Of a stretch of DNA of 64,000 bases, positions 33,492 to 44,022 are shown one piece after another; position 1 is the first letter of the stretch, and every line of letters starts with the position of its first letter. The notes below the pieces were generated by a model, which was not told the DNA's origin, made no database searches, and saw only the letters and a list, made by a program, of their open reading frames with translations. The stretch covers positions 266,137 through 330,136 of the forward strand of contig NZ_JAFCIY020000001.1 of assembly GCF_020194955.2 (NCBI RefSeq), written 5' to 3'. This DNA is from Desulfuromonas sp. CSMB_57. GTDB lineage: Bacteria; Desulfobacterota; Desulfuromonadia; Desulfuromonadales; Syntrophotaleaceae. Made by a program: the position numbers and the translations under genes.

Positions 33492-34079
33492 TCAGAACCT
33501 GACCTGAGGGGCCTGGGCCGCGCCGGGGTCGGCCTGGAACGGGGTCTTGCGCTCCAGCTTGAGCAGGAATTTGTTGGTCAGGTTGTTGGGGAAGGTGCGG
33601 ATGGAGGTGTTGAACACCTGCACCGCCGTATTGTAACGCTGGCGGGCGACGTTGATGCGGTTTTCCGTGCCTTCCAGCTGGTGCTGCAGGTCGCGGAAGT
33701 TCTGGTTGGCCTTCAGGTCGGGATACTGCTCGGCCACCGCCAGCAGCCGGGACAGGGCGCCGGACATGTTCTGCTGGGCCGCCTGGAAGCGGGCCAGGGC
33801 CGCCGGATCGTTGAGCTGTTCGGCGCTCAGCTGGATGCGGCCGACCTGGGCGCGGGCCTCGGTGACGGCCTGCAGGGTTTCCCGCTCGTGGGCGGCATAG
33901 GCCTTGACCGTTTCCACCAGATTGGGGATGAGGTCGGCGCGCCGCTGGTAGGTGGCTTCGACATCGGCCCAGGCGGCGGTCACCGCCTCTTCGTTGGCCT
34001 GGATGCGGTTATAGCCGCAGCCGGGCAGCAGCATCACGCAGAGCAGCAGCAGAGGCAGCCAGGAAGTTTTCGCACGCAT
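33492..34079 (-). CDS. lemA: LemA family lipoprotein-like protein
   Basis: The 195-residue protein has a lipoprotein signal with LLPGC as lipobox (Cys21). The LemA helix bundle follows: NRIQANEEAVTAAWADVEATYQRRADLIPNLVETVKAYAAHE, then a long amphipathic region with YPDLKANQNFRDLQHQLEGTENRINVARQRYN. LemA proteins are membrane-anchored four-helix bundles of unknown function, often with YgcG-like proteins. AAAGGAG lies upstream of the ATG at 34079. It is the first of a three-gene operon on the minus strand. Confidence 0.94.
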   Translation of the reverse strand: MRAKTSWLPLLLLCVMLLPGCGYNRIQANEEAVTAAWADVEATYQRRADLIPNLVETVKAYAAHERETLQAVTEARAQVGRIQLSAEQLNDPAALARFQAAQQNMSGALSRLLAVAEQYPDLKANQNFRDLQHQLEGTENRINVARQRYNTAVQVFNTSIRTFPNNLTNKFLLKLERKTPFQADPGAAQAPQVRF

Positions 34080-34160
34080 GAGGGTCTCCTTTGCAAGGAA
34101 GGGAAAATTCGTCGGGTTCCAGTGTAATGGAGGGGCGGGCCGATGTAAAGGCCGGAGGGT

Positions 34161-34188
34161 TTGACAACCTTGGGCGGCCCGTTATGCT
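34161..34188 (+). promoter_or_regulatory. Sigma70-type promoter for the flavoprotein gene
   Basis: TTGACA at 34161, a 16-base spacer and TATGCT at 34183. The start codon at 34207 follows after a short leader containing CAGGAGG. It faces away from the divergent lemA operon. Confidence 0.6.
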
Positions 34189-34206
34189 CAACGCAGGAGG
34201 TCAGCC

Positions 34207-35337
34207 ATGGGCAAACATCTGGTATTGGCGGGCGGCGGTCACGCCCACATGACGGTCATGCGCAACCTGGAGCGCTTTCGCCAGCTCGGCCACCGGGTCA
34301 CCTTGGTGAGTCCCGACCCCTATCACTATTACTCCGGCATGGGGCCCGGGCTGCTGGGCGGCACCTACCGGCCGCAGCAGGTGCGGTTTCACGTGCGACG
34401 CATGGTCGAAGATCGGGGCGGTACCTTTCTGGCCGACCGGGTGGTGCGCATCGATGCGGCCCGTCGCGAGCTGCTGCTGGCTTCCGGGACCCTGCTGCCC
34501 TACGATGTGGCCTCCTTCAATACCGGCAGCGGCGTGCCCCTGGCGGCCCTGGACGCCGGTCCGGGAGTGACGGCGGTCAAGCCCATTCATCAACTGCTGG
34601 AGGTGCGGCAACAGATCCGGCAAGCCCTGACCGCCGGGGCCCTGCGGCTGCTGGTGGTGGGCGGCGGCCCGGCGGGGGTCGAACTGGCCGGCAATCTCTG
34701 GCGGCTGGTGGACCAGGCCGGCGGGGCGGCCGACATCATCGTGCTGGCGGGCCGGCGCCTGCTGGGCGCCTTTCCCGAGGGGGTGCGCCGCCGCGCCCTG
34801 GCCTCCCTAATGCAGCGCGGTATCGCGGTCCGCGAGGGGCTGCACGTCACCAGTCTCGCCGGCCGGCAGGCGCTGTTGTCCGACGGCAACCGACTGCCCT
34901 TCGATTTCGCCCTGGTCGCCACCGGCGTCCAGCCGTCCACCATCTTCCGCGATTCCGGTCTGCCGGTTGGCCCGGACGGCGGCCTGCTGGTCAACCGGCA
35001 GCTGCAAGCCGACGGTCGGCCCGAACTGTTCGGCGGCGGCGACTGCATCAGCTTCCAGCCCCGGCCCCTGGCCAAGGTTGGCGTCTATGCCGTGCGCCAG
35101 AATCCCATCCTGTTCGCCAACCTCATGGCGGCTCTGGAGAGCCGGGCCCTGCAGCCCTTCCAGCCCCAGCAGGCCTATCTGTTGATTCTCAACCTGGGCG
35201 ACGGCCGGGGCGTTTTCAACCGCGGCCGCCTGACCTTCGGCGGCCAATGGGTGTTTGCCCTCAAGGATCGCATCGATCGGGCGTTCATGGCGCGCTTTCA
35301 GGTGAGCGGCGAACTCACGGAAGCGGAAACTGAGTGA
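34207..35337 (+). CDS. NAD(P)/FAD-dependent oxidoreductase of the SelD-associated family
   Basis: The 376-residue protein has the two dinucleotide-binding motifs of the pyridine nucleotide-disulfide family: LVLAGGGHAHMTVMRNL at the N-terminus and LLVVGGGPAGVELAGNLWRL near residue 160. A later FAD-site segment GGGDCISFQPRPLAKVGVYAVRQNPILFANL follows. The HAH in place of the third glycine, together with PYHYYSGMGPGLLGGTY, is typical of the family that is fused to the N-terminus of selenide-water dikinase SelD in some organisms. Here the domain stands alone. It may be a type II NADH dehydrogenase-like or sulfide:quinone-like enzyme. No selD is in the window. Confidence 0.8.
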   Translation: MGKHLVLAGGGHAHMTVMRNLERFRQLGHRVTLVSPDPYHYYSGMGPGLLGGTYRPQQVRFHVRRMVEDRGGTFLADRVVRIDAARRELLLASGTLLPYDVASFNTGSGVPLAALDAGPGVTAVKPIHQLLEVRQQIRQALTAGALRLLVVGGGPAGVELAGNLWRLVDQAGGAADIIVLAGRRLLGAFPEGVRRRALASLMQRGIAVREGLHVTSLAGRQALLSDGNRLPFDFALVATGVQPSTIFRDSGLPVGPDGGLLVNRQLQADGRPELFGGGDCISFQPRPLAKVGVYAVRQNPILFANLMAALESRALQPFQPQQAYLLILNLGDGRGVFNRGRLTFGGQWVFALKDRIDRAFMARFQVSGELTEAETE

Positions 35338-35408
35338 AATTCATAGGATGTGCCGAGGGGCCGGATTAGGTCCGCCCCTCCGTGATCCCTTTCAAGGAGA
35401 CGCATACG

Positions 35409-36251
35409 ATGGGTATTCTCGACTATTTCAAGCCCGTGGAAACCTGGGATGCGGACCAGGTGCGGCAATTTCTGCAGGAGCACAAGCCTGATGAATACAA
35501 CCTGGTGGACGTCCGCCAGCCCGGCGAATACGAGGACGGCCATCTGCCCGGGGCGCAGCTGATCCCGGTCAAGGACCTGGAGGAGCAACTGGAGCAATTG
35601 GATCCCGACAAGACGACCATCACCTATTGTGCCGCCGGGGTGCGCAGTCGCGCCGGGGCCACGGTTCTGGCCCGAGCCGGCTTCCGCCAAGTGGTCAGCA
35701 TGAGCGGCGGCATCCGGGCCTGGGAAGGGCTGGTCGCCGAGGGCGAACCGGAACTCGGTGCCACCTGGTTCGCGCCCGGCCAGACCGTCGCCGAGCACCT
35801 GGCCCTGGCCTGGTTGCTGGAGGACGGCACCCGGCAGTTCTACGCCGCCCTGGCCGCGGGCCGCACCGACCCGGGCGAGGTCGATCTGTTCCGGCGCCTG
35901 AGCGCCGTCGAGGAGCAGCATCAGGCCACCCTGCGCGCCTTGCTGCGGGACCTGGCGGGCAAGGCGGAACCGCCGGCGCAGATTCTGGAAGAGCGGGGCG
36001 GGACTACGGTTCTCGAGGGCGGCATCACCCTGGAACAGGCCTTAAACTGGGTGATGGGCAAGGATCTGCGCCGCATCCTGGAATTGGCCATGGGTTTGGA
36101 AACCAACGCCTGGGACCGCTACCTGCTCATGCAGCGGGCGGCGGACTCGGCGCCGAGTCGGGAAGCCTTCGGGCGCCTGGCGGAGGAGGAAAAGCGCCAT
36201 CTGGGTCTGCTGGGGGCCGAACTGGACCGGGTGCTGGTCCGAGAACGGTAG
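35409..36251 (+). CDS. Rhodanese domain fused to a ferritin-like (rubrerythrin-type) domain
   Basis: The 280-residue protein has a rhodanese domain at residues about 5-110, with YNLVDVRQPGEYEDGHLPGA and the active-site loop TYCAAGVRSRAG (persulfide Cys). A helical ferritin-like domain runs from about 125 to 275. Its Glu and Glu-x-x-His pairs, in AVEEQHQATLRALL and EEEKRHLGLLGAEL, fit a di-iron site of rubrerythrin type. Such fusions probably combine sulfur transfer with peroxide or oxygen handling in anaerobes. ATG 35409 has AAGGAG 8 bases upstream. No rubredoxin-type iron centre is present. Confidence 0.85.
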   Translation: MGILDYFKPVETWDADQVRQFLQEHKPDEYNLVDVRQPGEYEDGHLPGAQLIPVKDLEEQLEQLDPDKTTITYCAAGVRSRAGATVLARAGFRQVVSMSGGIRAWEGLVAEGEPELGATWFAPGQTVAEHLALAWLLEDGTRQFYAALAAGRTDPGEVDLFRRLSAVEEQHQATLRALLRDLAGKAEPPAQILEERGGTTVLEGGITLEQALNWVMGKDLRRILELAMGLETNAWDRYLLMQRAADSAPSREAFGRLAEEEKRHLGLLGAELDRVLVRER

Positions 36252-36327
36252 CCGGCGGTTGAGCAGGCGCCGGCCGCTTTTGAGAAAAGATGAGGGGCGC
36301 GTTGCCGGGCAACGCGCCCCCCCATCT

Positions 36328-37254
36328 TTACGGTGTCTGCTGCAGGATGCGGTAGAAATCGCTGTCGGTGGAAATCACCAGGCGACCGTTCTCCCCGGTG
36401 CTCTTGCGATAGGCTTCCAAGCTGCGCAAAAAGGCGTAGAACTGCCGGTCCTGATTGTAGGCCGCAGCATAAATGGCCGCCGCCGTGGCGTCGGCCTTGC
36501 CGCGAATCTCCACGGATTGGCGGTAGGCGTCCGAGGTGATGCTTTTCAGCTCCTTTTCCATCTGGCCGAGGATGTCGGCCTTCTCGCCTTCCCCTTCGGA
36601 GCGGAACTGGGCGGCGACCTTTTTGCGTTCCGAGATCATGCGTTCATAGACCCGCTGCCGGACCTGGTCGACGTAATTGATGCGCTTGATCTGCACGTCG
36701 ATGAGTTCGATGCCGTATTCCGGCATGCTGGTTTTGGCCTTGGCCAGGATGCCGGCCAGGAGTTCCTCGCGGCCCACCAACTGATCCGTGGCGATGGGCG
36801 TGCCCTCCAGTTCGATGACCTCGACGCTGTCGCCGGGCGCCTGGTAGCCGCTGCCGCGCACCAGTTCCACCAGCAGGTGGCCGGAGACGGCGTCGCGTAC
36901 CACGGAATCGATGATGTCATCCAGGCGGCTCAGACCGCCTCTTTCGGTGGCGACGCTCCGGTAAAACTGCAGGGGGTCGACAATGCGCCAACGGGCCGTG
37001 GTGTCGACCCAGATGAAACGCTTGTCCTTGGTCGGAATCTGGTTGGGGTCGCCGTCCCATTTCAGGATGCGCTTTTCAAACCGGTGGACGGTCTGGATGA
37101 GGGGCAGTTTGACGTGCAGGCCGGCCTGGCGGACGCCGCCGACGGGGCGGCCGAACTGGGTGACCAGAGCCTGCTCGCCCTCCTGGACGACGAAGAAGGC
37201 GCTCAGGCTGAGGAAGGCCGCCAGCAGCAGGATGGGTGCCAGGATCTTTTTCAT
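36328..37254 (-). CDS. hflC: HflC, membrane protease modulator
   Basis: The 308-residue protein has one N-terminal membrane helix, then a band-7/SPFH domain with FVVQEGEQALVTQFGRPVGG and GVRQAGLHVKLPLIQTVHRFEKRILKWDG. A coiled-coil tail follows (ERMISERKKVAAQFRSEGEGEKADI) and the C-terminal block DSDFYRILQQT. With HflK it forms the periplasmic-side complex that encloses and modulates FtsH. Its ATG overlaps the hflK stop (TGATG). A GTG one codon earlier is also possible. Confidence 0.94.
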   Translation of the reverse strand: MKKILAPILLLAAFLSLSAFFVVQEGEQALVTQFGRPVGGVRQAGLHVKLPLIQTVHRFEKRILKWDGDPNQIPTKDKRFIWVDTTARWRIVDPLQFYRSVATERGGLSRLDDIIDSVVRDAVSGHLLVELVRGSGYQAPGDSVEVIELEGTPIATDQLVGREELLAGILAKAKTSMPEYGIELIDVQIKRINYVDQVRQRVYERMISERKKVAAQFRSEGEGEKADILGQMEKELKSITSDAYRQSVEIRGKADATAAAIYAAAYNQDRQFYAFLRSLEAYRKSTGENGRLVISTDSDFYRILQQTP

Positions 37255-38303
37255 CACGGTTGTCCCCCTTTCGGTTCGCCGCGCAGGGGCAGCAGGGGCA
37301 GGGCGCCTCCGGTTTTGCGATCCATGACATAGATCTCCTTCAACTTCGGCAGAATCTCCTCCATGGTTTCCAGGTACAGGCGCTGTTTGGTGACCTCCGG
37401 CGCCTTGCGGTATTCGGCCAGCAGGGCGCTGAAGCGGCTGCTTTCGCCGCGCGCCTGGTTGATGCGCTCCAGGGCATAGCCTTCCGCCTCGAGAATGGTC
37501 CGGCGGGCGACGCCGCGGGCTTTGGGCACTTCTTTGTTGTACTGTTCGCGGGCCTGGAAGATCAGGCTTTCCTTCTGCTGTTCGGCTTCGTTGACCTCGT
37601 TGAAGGCGTTTTTCACCGGGTTGGGCGGGGTCACGTCCTGGAACTTGACGGTGACGATGCGCACCCCGATGTCGTACTGGTCGAGCAAGACCTGCAGATC
37701 CTTCTCAATGAGGGTCGAAAGCATGGCCCGGTCGGTGGTCAGCACCTCGTTGACGTTGGAAGAGCCGATGACCTTGCGCACCATGGCTTCGGCCAGGTCG
37801 CGGATGGCCTCAACCGGGTCGTGGATGTGAAACAGGAACTTGAAGGGGTCGGCGATGCGATACTGGACGATCCACTCCACGTCGGTGACGTTGAGATCGC
37901 CGGTCAGGGTCAGGGATTCATCCTCGTAACCCTTCTTGGCGTAGGTGCTGCGCACCCCGGTCTGCAGGGTACGGAAGCCGAACTCCTCCTTGTTGACGCG
38001 GCCGGTAGCGGCCCGGTAGACCCGATCGATGCCGAAGGGCAGCTTCAGATGCAGGCCCGGTTCGGCATAGCCGGCGAATTCTCCGAAGCGCAGCAGGACG
38101 CCGGTCTCCTCCGTGTCGATTTTGTACAGGGAGGTGAACAGGGCGAGGATGACCAACAGGCCGATGAGGATGGCCGGCCAGGGGCGCCGGCCGGGACTGG
38201 GTCCGGTGCGCGGGCCGGCGGCCTGCCGGCCGCGCAGCCGGGCCAGCAGGCGGAGCAACTCCTCGACAGGGTTGCCGGGCTGTTGCCGGTCAGGTGGGGA
38301 CAT
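37254..38303 (-). CDS. hflK: HflK, membrane protease modulator
   Basis: The 349-residue protein starts with a Pro/Arg-rich N-terminal tail, one membrane helix (PAILIGLLVILALFTSLYKI) and an SPFH domain: ETGVLLRFGEFAGYAEPGLHLKLPFGIDRVYR, then YRIADPFKFLFHIHDPVEAIRDLAEAMVR. The C-terminal coiled coil contains RRTILEAEGYALERINQARGESSRF. Partner of HflC in regulating FtsH proteolysis. ATG 38303 is preceded by AAGGAGG. The upstream extension to 38336 lacks such a site. Confidence 0.94.
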   Translation of the reverse strand: MSPPDRQQPGNPVEELLRLLARLRGRQAAGPRTGPSPGRRPWPAILIGLLVILALFTSLYKIDTEETGVLLRFGEFAGYAEPGLHLKLPFGIDRVYRAATGRVNKEEFGFRTLQTGVRSTYAKKGYEDESLTLTGDLNVTDVEWIVQYRIADPFKFLFHIHDPVEAIRDLAEAMVRKVIGSSNVNEVLTTDRAMLSTLIEKDLQVLLDQYDIGVRIVTVKFQDVTPPNPVKNAFNEVNEAEQQKESLIFQAREQYNKEVPKARGVARRTILEAEGYALERINQARGESSRFSALLAEYRKAPEVTKQRLYLETMEEILPKLKEIYVMDRKTGGALPLLPLRGEPKGGQP

Positions 38304-38510
38304 GGTTCCTCCTTGTGGGTTGACGGTTGGGTCCAAGAGGTGTCGATGCAGGGAAAGATAACAGGTTTTTCATCCATTGACGAGCAAAACCGGTTGCTTT
38401 TGGTCCCTTCGCAGCCTGTTGGCTCCCCGTCGGAAGTTGTGATACCATTCAAAAAAAGCGTTGAACCCAGCGGTCGGCACCAATCGGCAACCCTAAAGGA
38501 CCATCAGGCA

Positions 38511-38825
38511 GTGGGCGACAAGAAGACTATCAACGAAACCGGATCCGAAGAGCAGAGCGCGGTGCGCACCCGGCAACCGTCCCTGTTCAGGGTGTTGATG
38601 CACAACGACGATTACACCACCATGGAATTCGTTGTGCAGGTTCTCGAGACGGTATTCCACAAACCGGCCGCCGAGGCCAACCGCATCATGCTCAACGTGC
38701 ATGCCCAGGGGGTCGGTGTTTGCGGAACCTATCCCCATGAGGTTGCCGAAACCAAGGTCTATCGCGTCCACAAGATGGCGCGCAGCGCCGGTTATCCGCT
38801 GCGCTGCAGCCTCGAGGAGGCGTAA
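38511..38825 (+). CDS. clpS: ATP-dependent Clp protease adaptor ClpS
   Basis: The 104-residue protein shows the ClpS core: LFRVLMHNDDYTTMEFVVQVLETVFHK, followed by A....MLNVHAQGVGVCGTYPHEVAETKV. The acidic N-degron pocket residues (NDD) and the histidine of the V-H-x-G segment are in place. ClpS delivers N-degron substrates with Leu, Phe, Tyr or Trp N-termini to ClpAP. GTG 38511 gives the usual length and a site AAAGGA lies 13 bases before. It is followed by clpA after 11 bases and by aat, so the whole N-end rule pathway is one operon. Confidence 0.93.
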   Translation: MGDKKTINETGSEEQSAVRTRQPSLFRVLMHNDDYTTMEFVVQVLETVFHKPAAEANRIMLNVHAQGVGVCGTYPHEVAETKVYRVHKMARSAGYPLRCSLEEA

Positions 38826-38836
38826 AGGAGGCGGTT

Positions 38837-41071
<2,235 letters not shown>

Positions 41072-41094
41072 CAGGCTGTCAACAGGGTTTCCAC

Positions 41095-41784
41095 ATGCCG
41101 GTCTACCAACTCGTGGATGAACTGATTTTTCCTCCGACGGAGCGGGCCGAACCCTGCGGCCTGCTCGCCCTGGGCGGCGATCTGAGCCCGCGCCGCCTGC
41201 TGCTGGCCTACAGCCTCGGCATCTTCCCCTGGTACAACGACGGCGAGCCCATTCTGTGGTGGGCACCGGAACCCCGTTGCGTGCTCGACCCGGCCGCATT
41301 GCGCTATTCCCGCAGCCTGCGCCGGAGCCTGCGGGGGCATGATTTCCGGGTCACCTTCAACCAGGCCTTTGCCGCGGTGATGAGGGCCTGCGCGACCATG
41401 CCGCGCACTGTCGGGCCCGGGACCTGGATCACGGCGGACATGGAGCAGGCCTACCTGCGGCTGCATGCCATGGGCTATGCCCATTCGGTGGAAAGCTGGC
41501 TCGGGGACGAGTTGGTCGGCGGACTCTACGGCGTCGGTTTGGGACGGTGCTTTTTCGGCGAGTCCATGTTCCGCTTCCGGTCCGGCGCTTCCCGGGTGGC
41601 CCTGGTCGCCCTCTGCCGGCGCCTGGTGGAGGTCGGGGTCGGCCTGTTCGATTGTCAACAGCCCTCGCCGCACCTGTTGGCCCTCGGCGCCCGCAATATT
41701 CCCCGACGCGAATTCATGGCACGGCTGCGCGCTCTCGAGGTCCGCCCTTCAACCTCCCCCCGTCCCATGCCCGCCTTGGTGTAA
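41095..41784 (+). CDS. aat: Leucyl/phenylalanyl-tRNA--protein transferase
   Basis: The 229-residue protein has the Aat features GLLALGGDLSPRRLLLAYSLGIFPWYNDGEPILWWAPEPRCVL, then AYLRLHAMGYAHSVESWLGDELVGGLYGVGLGRCFFGESMF split over one domain, and LFDCQQPSPHLLALGARNI. Those blocks are the donor and acceptor sites. It adds Leu or Phe from aminoacyl-tRNA to N-terminal Arg or Lys, creating ClpS substrates. It follows clpA by 23 bases. Start ATG 41095; a weak CAGGG precedes it. Confidence 0.95.
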   Translation: MPVYQLVDELIFPPTERAEPCGLLALGGDLSPRRLLLAYSLGIFPWYNDGEPILWWAPEPRCVLDPAALRYSRSLRRSLRGHDFRVTFNQAFAAVMRACATMPRTVGPGTWITADMEQAYLRLHAMGYAHSVESWLGDELVGGLYGVGLGRCFFGESMFRFRSGASRVALVALCRRLVEVGVGLFDCQQPSPHLLALGARNIPRREFMARLRALEVRPSTSPRPMPALV

Positions 41785-41830
41785 GTCCCATTTCCGCCGC
41801 CTGCAATGGCCTTTTCAGACCGACGGTTGC

Positions 41831-41847
41831 TGCATAAAAATTATGCA
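41831..41847. promoter_or_regulatory. Operator-like palindrome TGCATAA-AAA-TTATGCA
   Basis: A perfect 7-7 palindrome around AAA. It has the length and AT-rich centre of ArgR-type boxes (TGCATAWWWATTCA-like), but no arginine gene is near and it lies after the aat stop. It could be a binding site for another dimeric regulator. Confidence 0.4.
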
Positions 41848-41898
41848 AAATGCCACAAATCCGCCAGCGACGGGGGATCGCGAGGTTCATCCGGCATG

Positions 41899-41970
41899 TT
41901 CCCCACAGGGTTTTCCACGAACCTGTGGATGAATCGAGAAAAGCACTATAAATCAATGTGTTGTGGATTT
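41899..41970. promoter_or_regulatory. Cluster of DnaA-box-like words
   Basis: Four words close to TTATCCACA or its complement: TTCCCCACA (41899), TTTTCCACG (41911), TGTGGATGA (41924) and TGTGGATTT (41962). Each differs from the consensus at 1-2 positions. CCACAGG and CCTGTGG (41903 and 41922) also form a 7-bp inverted repeat. No dnaA, dnaN or other origin-linked gene is near. Confidence 0.4.
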
Positions 41971-42069
41971 GTTTCGAGGGGATTTACGGGGCCCGGCAAC
42001 AATGTGCCACCGGGCGGATGCGGGTTTCGCGGAAAAAAGCTAATCGTGTTCTAACCTTATGCGAACCAT

Positions 42070-42118
42070 CGGGGGCAGTCGGCCATCGTGGTGAAATGAC
42101 CGTCTGCCCCCGGTGTTT
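42070..42118 (+). terminator. Terminator-like hairpin between aat and the PilZ gene
   Basis: CGGGGGCAG (42070-42078) pairs with CTGCCCCCG (42104-42112), giving nine base pairs, with extra pairs inside the loop and GTGTTTTC afterwards. It lies between two convergent genes and probably serves both. Confidence 0.6.
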
Positions 42119-42148
42119 TCACGGCGCCGGGCAAGGGCTTGATCCGGG

Positions 42149-42853
42149 TCACCGTGGCGCGCTGCGCTGCCGCTCGCGAATGAAGCGTTCGATGCGTTCC
42201 TGATCCCGAGCCAGAATTTTGGCGAATTGCAGTCCGGCCGTGCAGGTGCCCGTCTCATGCTTTTCGACCCAGACGGTTTCGGCCAGGGTGCAGATGGGGG
42301 GCGTGGCCGGTTCGAACTGCAGCAGCATGAGGCACAGGTCGGCCACCTGCAGCGGGTTTTTAAAGCCCAGGCGAATGCCTCCGGTGCTGAGGTTGACCAA
42401 GCCGCGGGGCAGGGTCGGCGGCGGCCCGGCGGGGGACTCGACGATGGCGGCCAGTTGCCTGGACCATTGCAGTCGCGCGGCGGACAGGGGGGCTACGGCA
42501 CGGCTGAAACGGATGCCGATGGTGGCATTGAGGCGCTGCCGGGGTCGCCGCTGGAACAGGTTGAGATCGCCGTTCAGACGAAATCGCAACAGGCCGGGTT
42601 CCACCTGCCGCTCCAGGGTGGCCGCGGCGCGCAGACCGAGACCGCGGTTATCGGAAAACAATTCGACGGGGGTGCCGGGTTTCCACAGCAGGGGTTCGTC
42701 GGCCGCACAGGGATAGGGCAGGGCGATGAGGCAGAGTCCTTCGTGGATTTCCTGGCAGTAGCCGGTCAGGGTTTCCAGTCGATCATCGCCCCGGGCCGGA
42801 CTGGCCAGGCAAAGTTGGACTTTCTGTCCCGGTCGAAAATAGCGTTTGAACAT
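42149..42853 (-). CDS. PilZ-domain (c-di-GMP binding) protein with YcgR-like N-terminus
   Basis: The 234-residue protein has an N-terminal beta domain (residues about 1-100, FRPGQKVQLCLASPARG..., DEPLLWKPGTPVELFSDNRG) and a C-terminal PilZ domain. In the PilZ domain, RRPRQRLNATIGIRF carries the R-x-x-x-R turn and NLSTGGIRLGF the [D/N]-x-S-x-x-G motif, both needed for c-di-GMP binding. It ends with GLQFAKI. This is the layout of the flagellar brake YcgR, although chemotaxis or pilus roles are equally possible. I chose ATG 42853 after GGGAGAG rather than the longer frame. It is just downstream of the DUF815 ATPase gene on the same strand. Confidence 0.8.
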   Translation of the reverse strand: MFKRYFRPGQKVQLCLASPARGDDRLETLTGYCQEIHEGLCLIALPYPCAADEPLLWKPGTPVELFSDNRGLGLRAAATLERQVEPGLLRFRLNGDLNLFQRRPRQRLNATIGIRFSRAVAPLSAARLQWSRQLAAIVESPAGPPPTLPRGLVNLSTGGIRLGFKNPLQVADLCLMLLQFEPATPPICTLAETVWVEKHETGTCTAGLQFAKILARDQERIERFIRERQRSAPR

Positions 42854-42969
42854 GAACTCTCCCGGTTGGTTCAGGCTGGTGAAGACTGAAAGCTGAAGGG
42901 CGTTGAGGGAATTCGCAGCCGGTAACCCGGGACTCAAAAGCAAATCCTGTACCATTGTTTAATTGGATA

Positions 42970-43869
42970 TTATTTATCGTCCGGTTCCGCCAAGCCCAGG
43001 CGTCCGGTCAGGTCATCCATGAATTGACGGGCCACCCGGCCGGAGCGGGCGCCGCGTGACAGGGCCCAGCGCAGGGCGGCGGTGGTCAGTTGCGGTTCGT
43101 CCATGGCCAGGTTGCGCTTGGCGGCCAGATGCCGGCAGATGGCCAGGTAGGTGTCCTGATCCATGGGGTAGAAGCCGATGGTGAGGCCGAACCGATCGGA
43201 CAGGGAGATTTTTTCCGCCACGGTTTCTTCCGGATGAATCTCCTGATCGGCGAGCACGTCCTGAAAATGCTCCGGCAGCAGATGGCGCCGGTTGCTGGTG
43301 GCGTAAACCAGGATGTTGGCGGCCCGCGATTCCAGACTCCCTTCGAGGAGAGCCTTGAGTTCCCGATAGTTGTGCTCGGCGTCGGCAAAGGCCAGATCGT
43401 CGCAGAACAGGATGAACCGGAAGGGCTGTTGGCGCAGCAGGGCGGTGATGCGCGGCAACTGGTACAGGTCGTCCTTCTGCACCTCAATCAATCGCAGGCC
43501 GCGCTTGGCGAATACCGGCAGCAGGCTTTTCACCGCCGACGACTTGCCGCTGCCCCGCTCGCCCCAGAGCAGGACGTTGTTGGCCGGCAGCCCGCGCACG
43601 AACTGTTCGGTGTTGCGATGCAGGCGGCGCAGGGCGCCGTCGATGCCGAGCAGATCCGTGTGGTCGGGCAGATCGGGAAATGCGACTCCTTCCAGCACGC
43701 CGCCTTCGCCACGCGAGCGCCAGCGCAAGGCGATGAATTCCTGAAAGATGCCCGCCTCCAGTTCATAGAGGGCCAATTGGCGGGTCAGGTATTCCTCGCC
43801 CAAATCGAGCATGCGGTCGAGGCGTTCCAGCAGGTATTCCCAATCGATTTCCACGGTATCGTTGATCAT
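42970..43869 (-). CDS. DUF815-family P-loop ATPase
   Basis: The 299-residue protein has the DUF815 layout: an acidic N-terminal region with LLGIDGALRRLHRNTEQFVRGLPANNVLLWGERGSGKSS (Walker A), then FRFILFCDDLAFADAE (Walker B, DD), YATSNRRHLLPEHF, and SLSDRFGLTIGFYPMDQDTYLAI as the sensor region. The family resembles AAA+ ATPases that act on unknown substrates. It is monocistronic or paired with the PilZ gene 116 bases downstream. No further function can be read from the sequence. Confidence 0.88.
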   Translation of the reverse strand: MINDTVEIDWEYLLERLDRMLDLGEEYLTRQLALYELEAGIFQEFIALRWRSRGEGGVLEGVAFPDLPDHTDLLGIDGALRRLHRNTEQFVRGLPANNVLLWGERGSGKSSAVKSLLPVFAKRGLRLIEVQKDDLYQLPRITALLRQQPFRFILFCDDLAFADAEHNYRELKALLEGSLESRAANILVYATSNRRHLLPEHFQDVLADQEIHPEETVAEKISLSDRFGLTIGFYPMDQDTYLAICRHLAAKRNLAMDEPQLTTAALRWALSRGARSGRVARQFMDDLTGRLGLAEPDDK

Positions 43870-44022
43870 GACATGCGACTCCTTGCAAAGATAGCCCGGC
43901 GGGCCCTGCCATCATAGCAGAATCCGGGCGACCGGACCCGGGAAAAGATGTATGAAGGCCCTGGCCTGGCCACGAAGTTTGTGCTACAACCCCGGTTGTC
44001 CGGCGTGACAGGAAGGAATTAC

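Larger units (their letters stand above)
41785..42148. other. 364-bp intergenic region with several palindromes
   Basis: No coding potential is seen. The region holds, in order, an operator-like palindrome (41831-41847), a cluster of DnaA-box-like words with an inverted repeat (41899-41970) and a terminator-like hairpin (42070-42118). The separate entries give the details. The part 41975-42065 looks featureless. Confidence 0.6.

Noticed and set aside
41899..41970. Replication origin
   Set aside because: Only imperfect DnaA words, no AT-rich unwinding region of suitable size and no origin-linked genes; kept only as a DnaA-box-like cluster.
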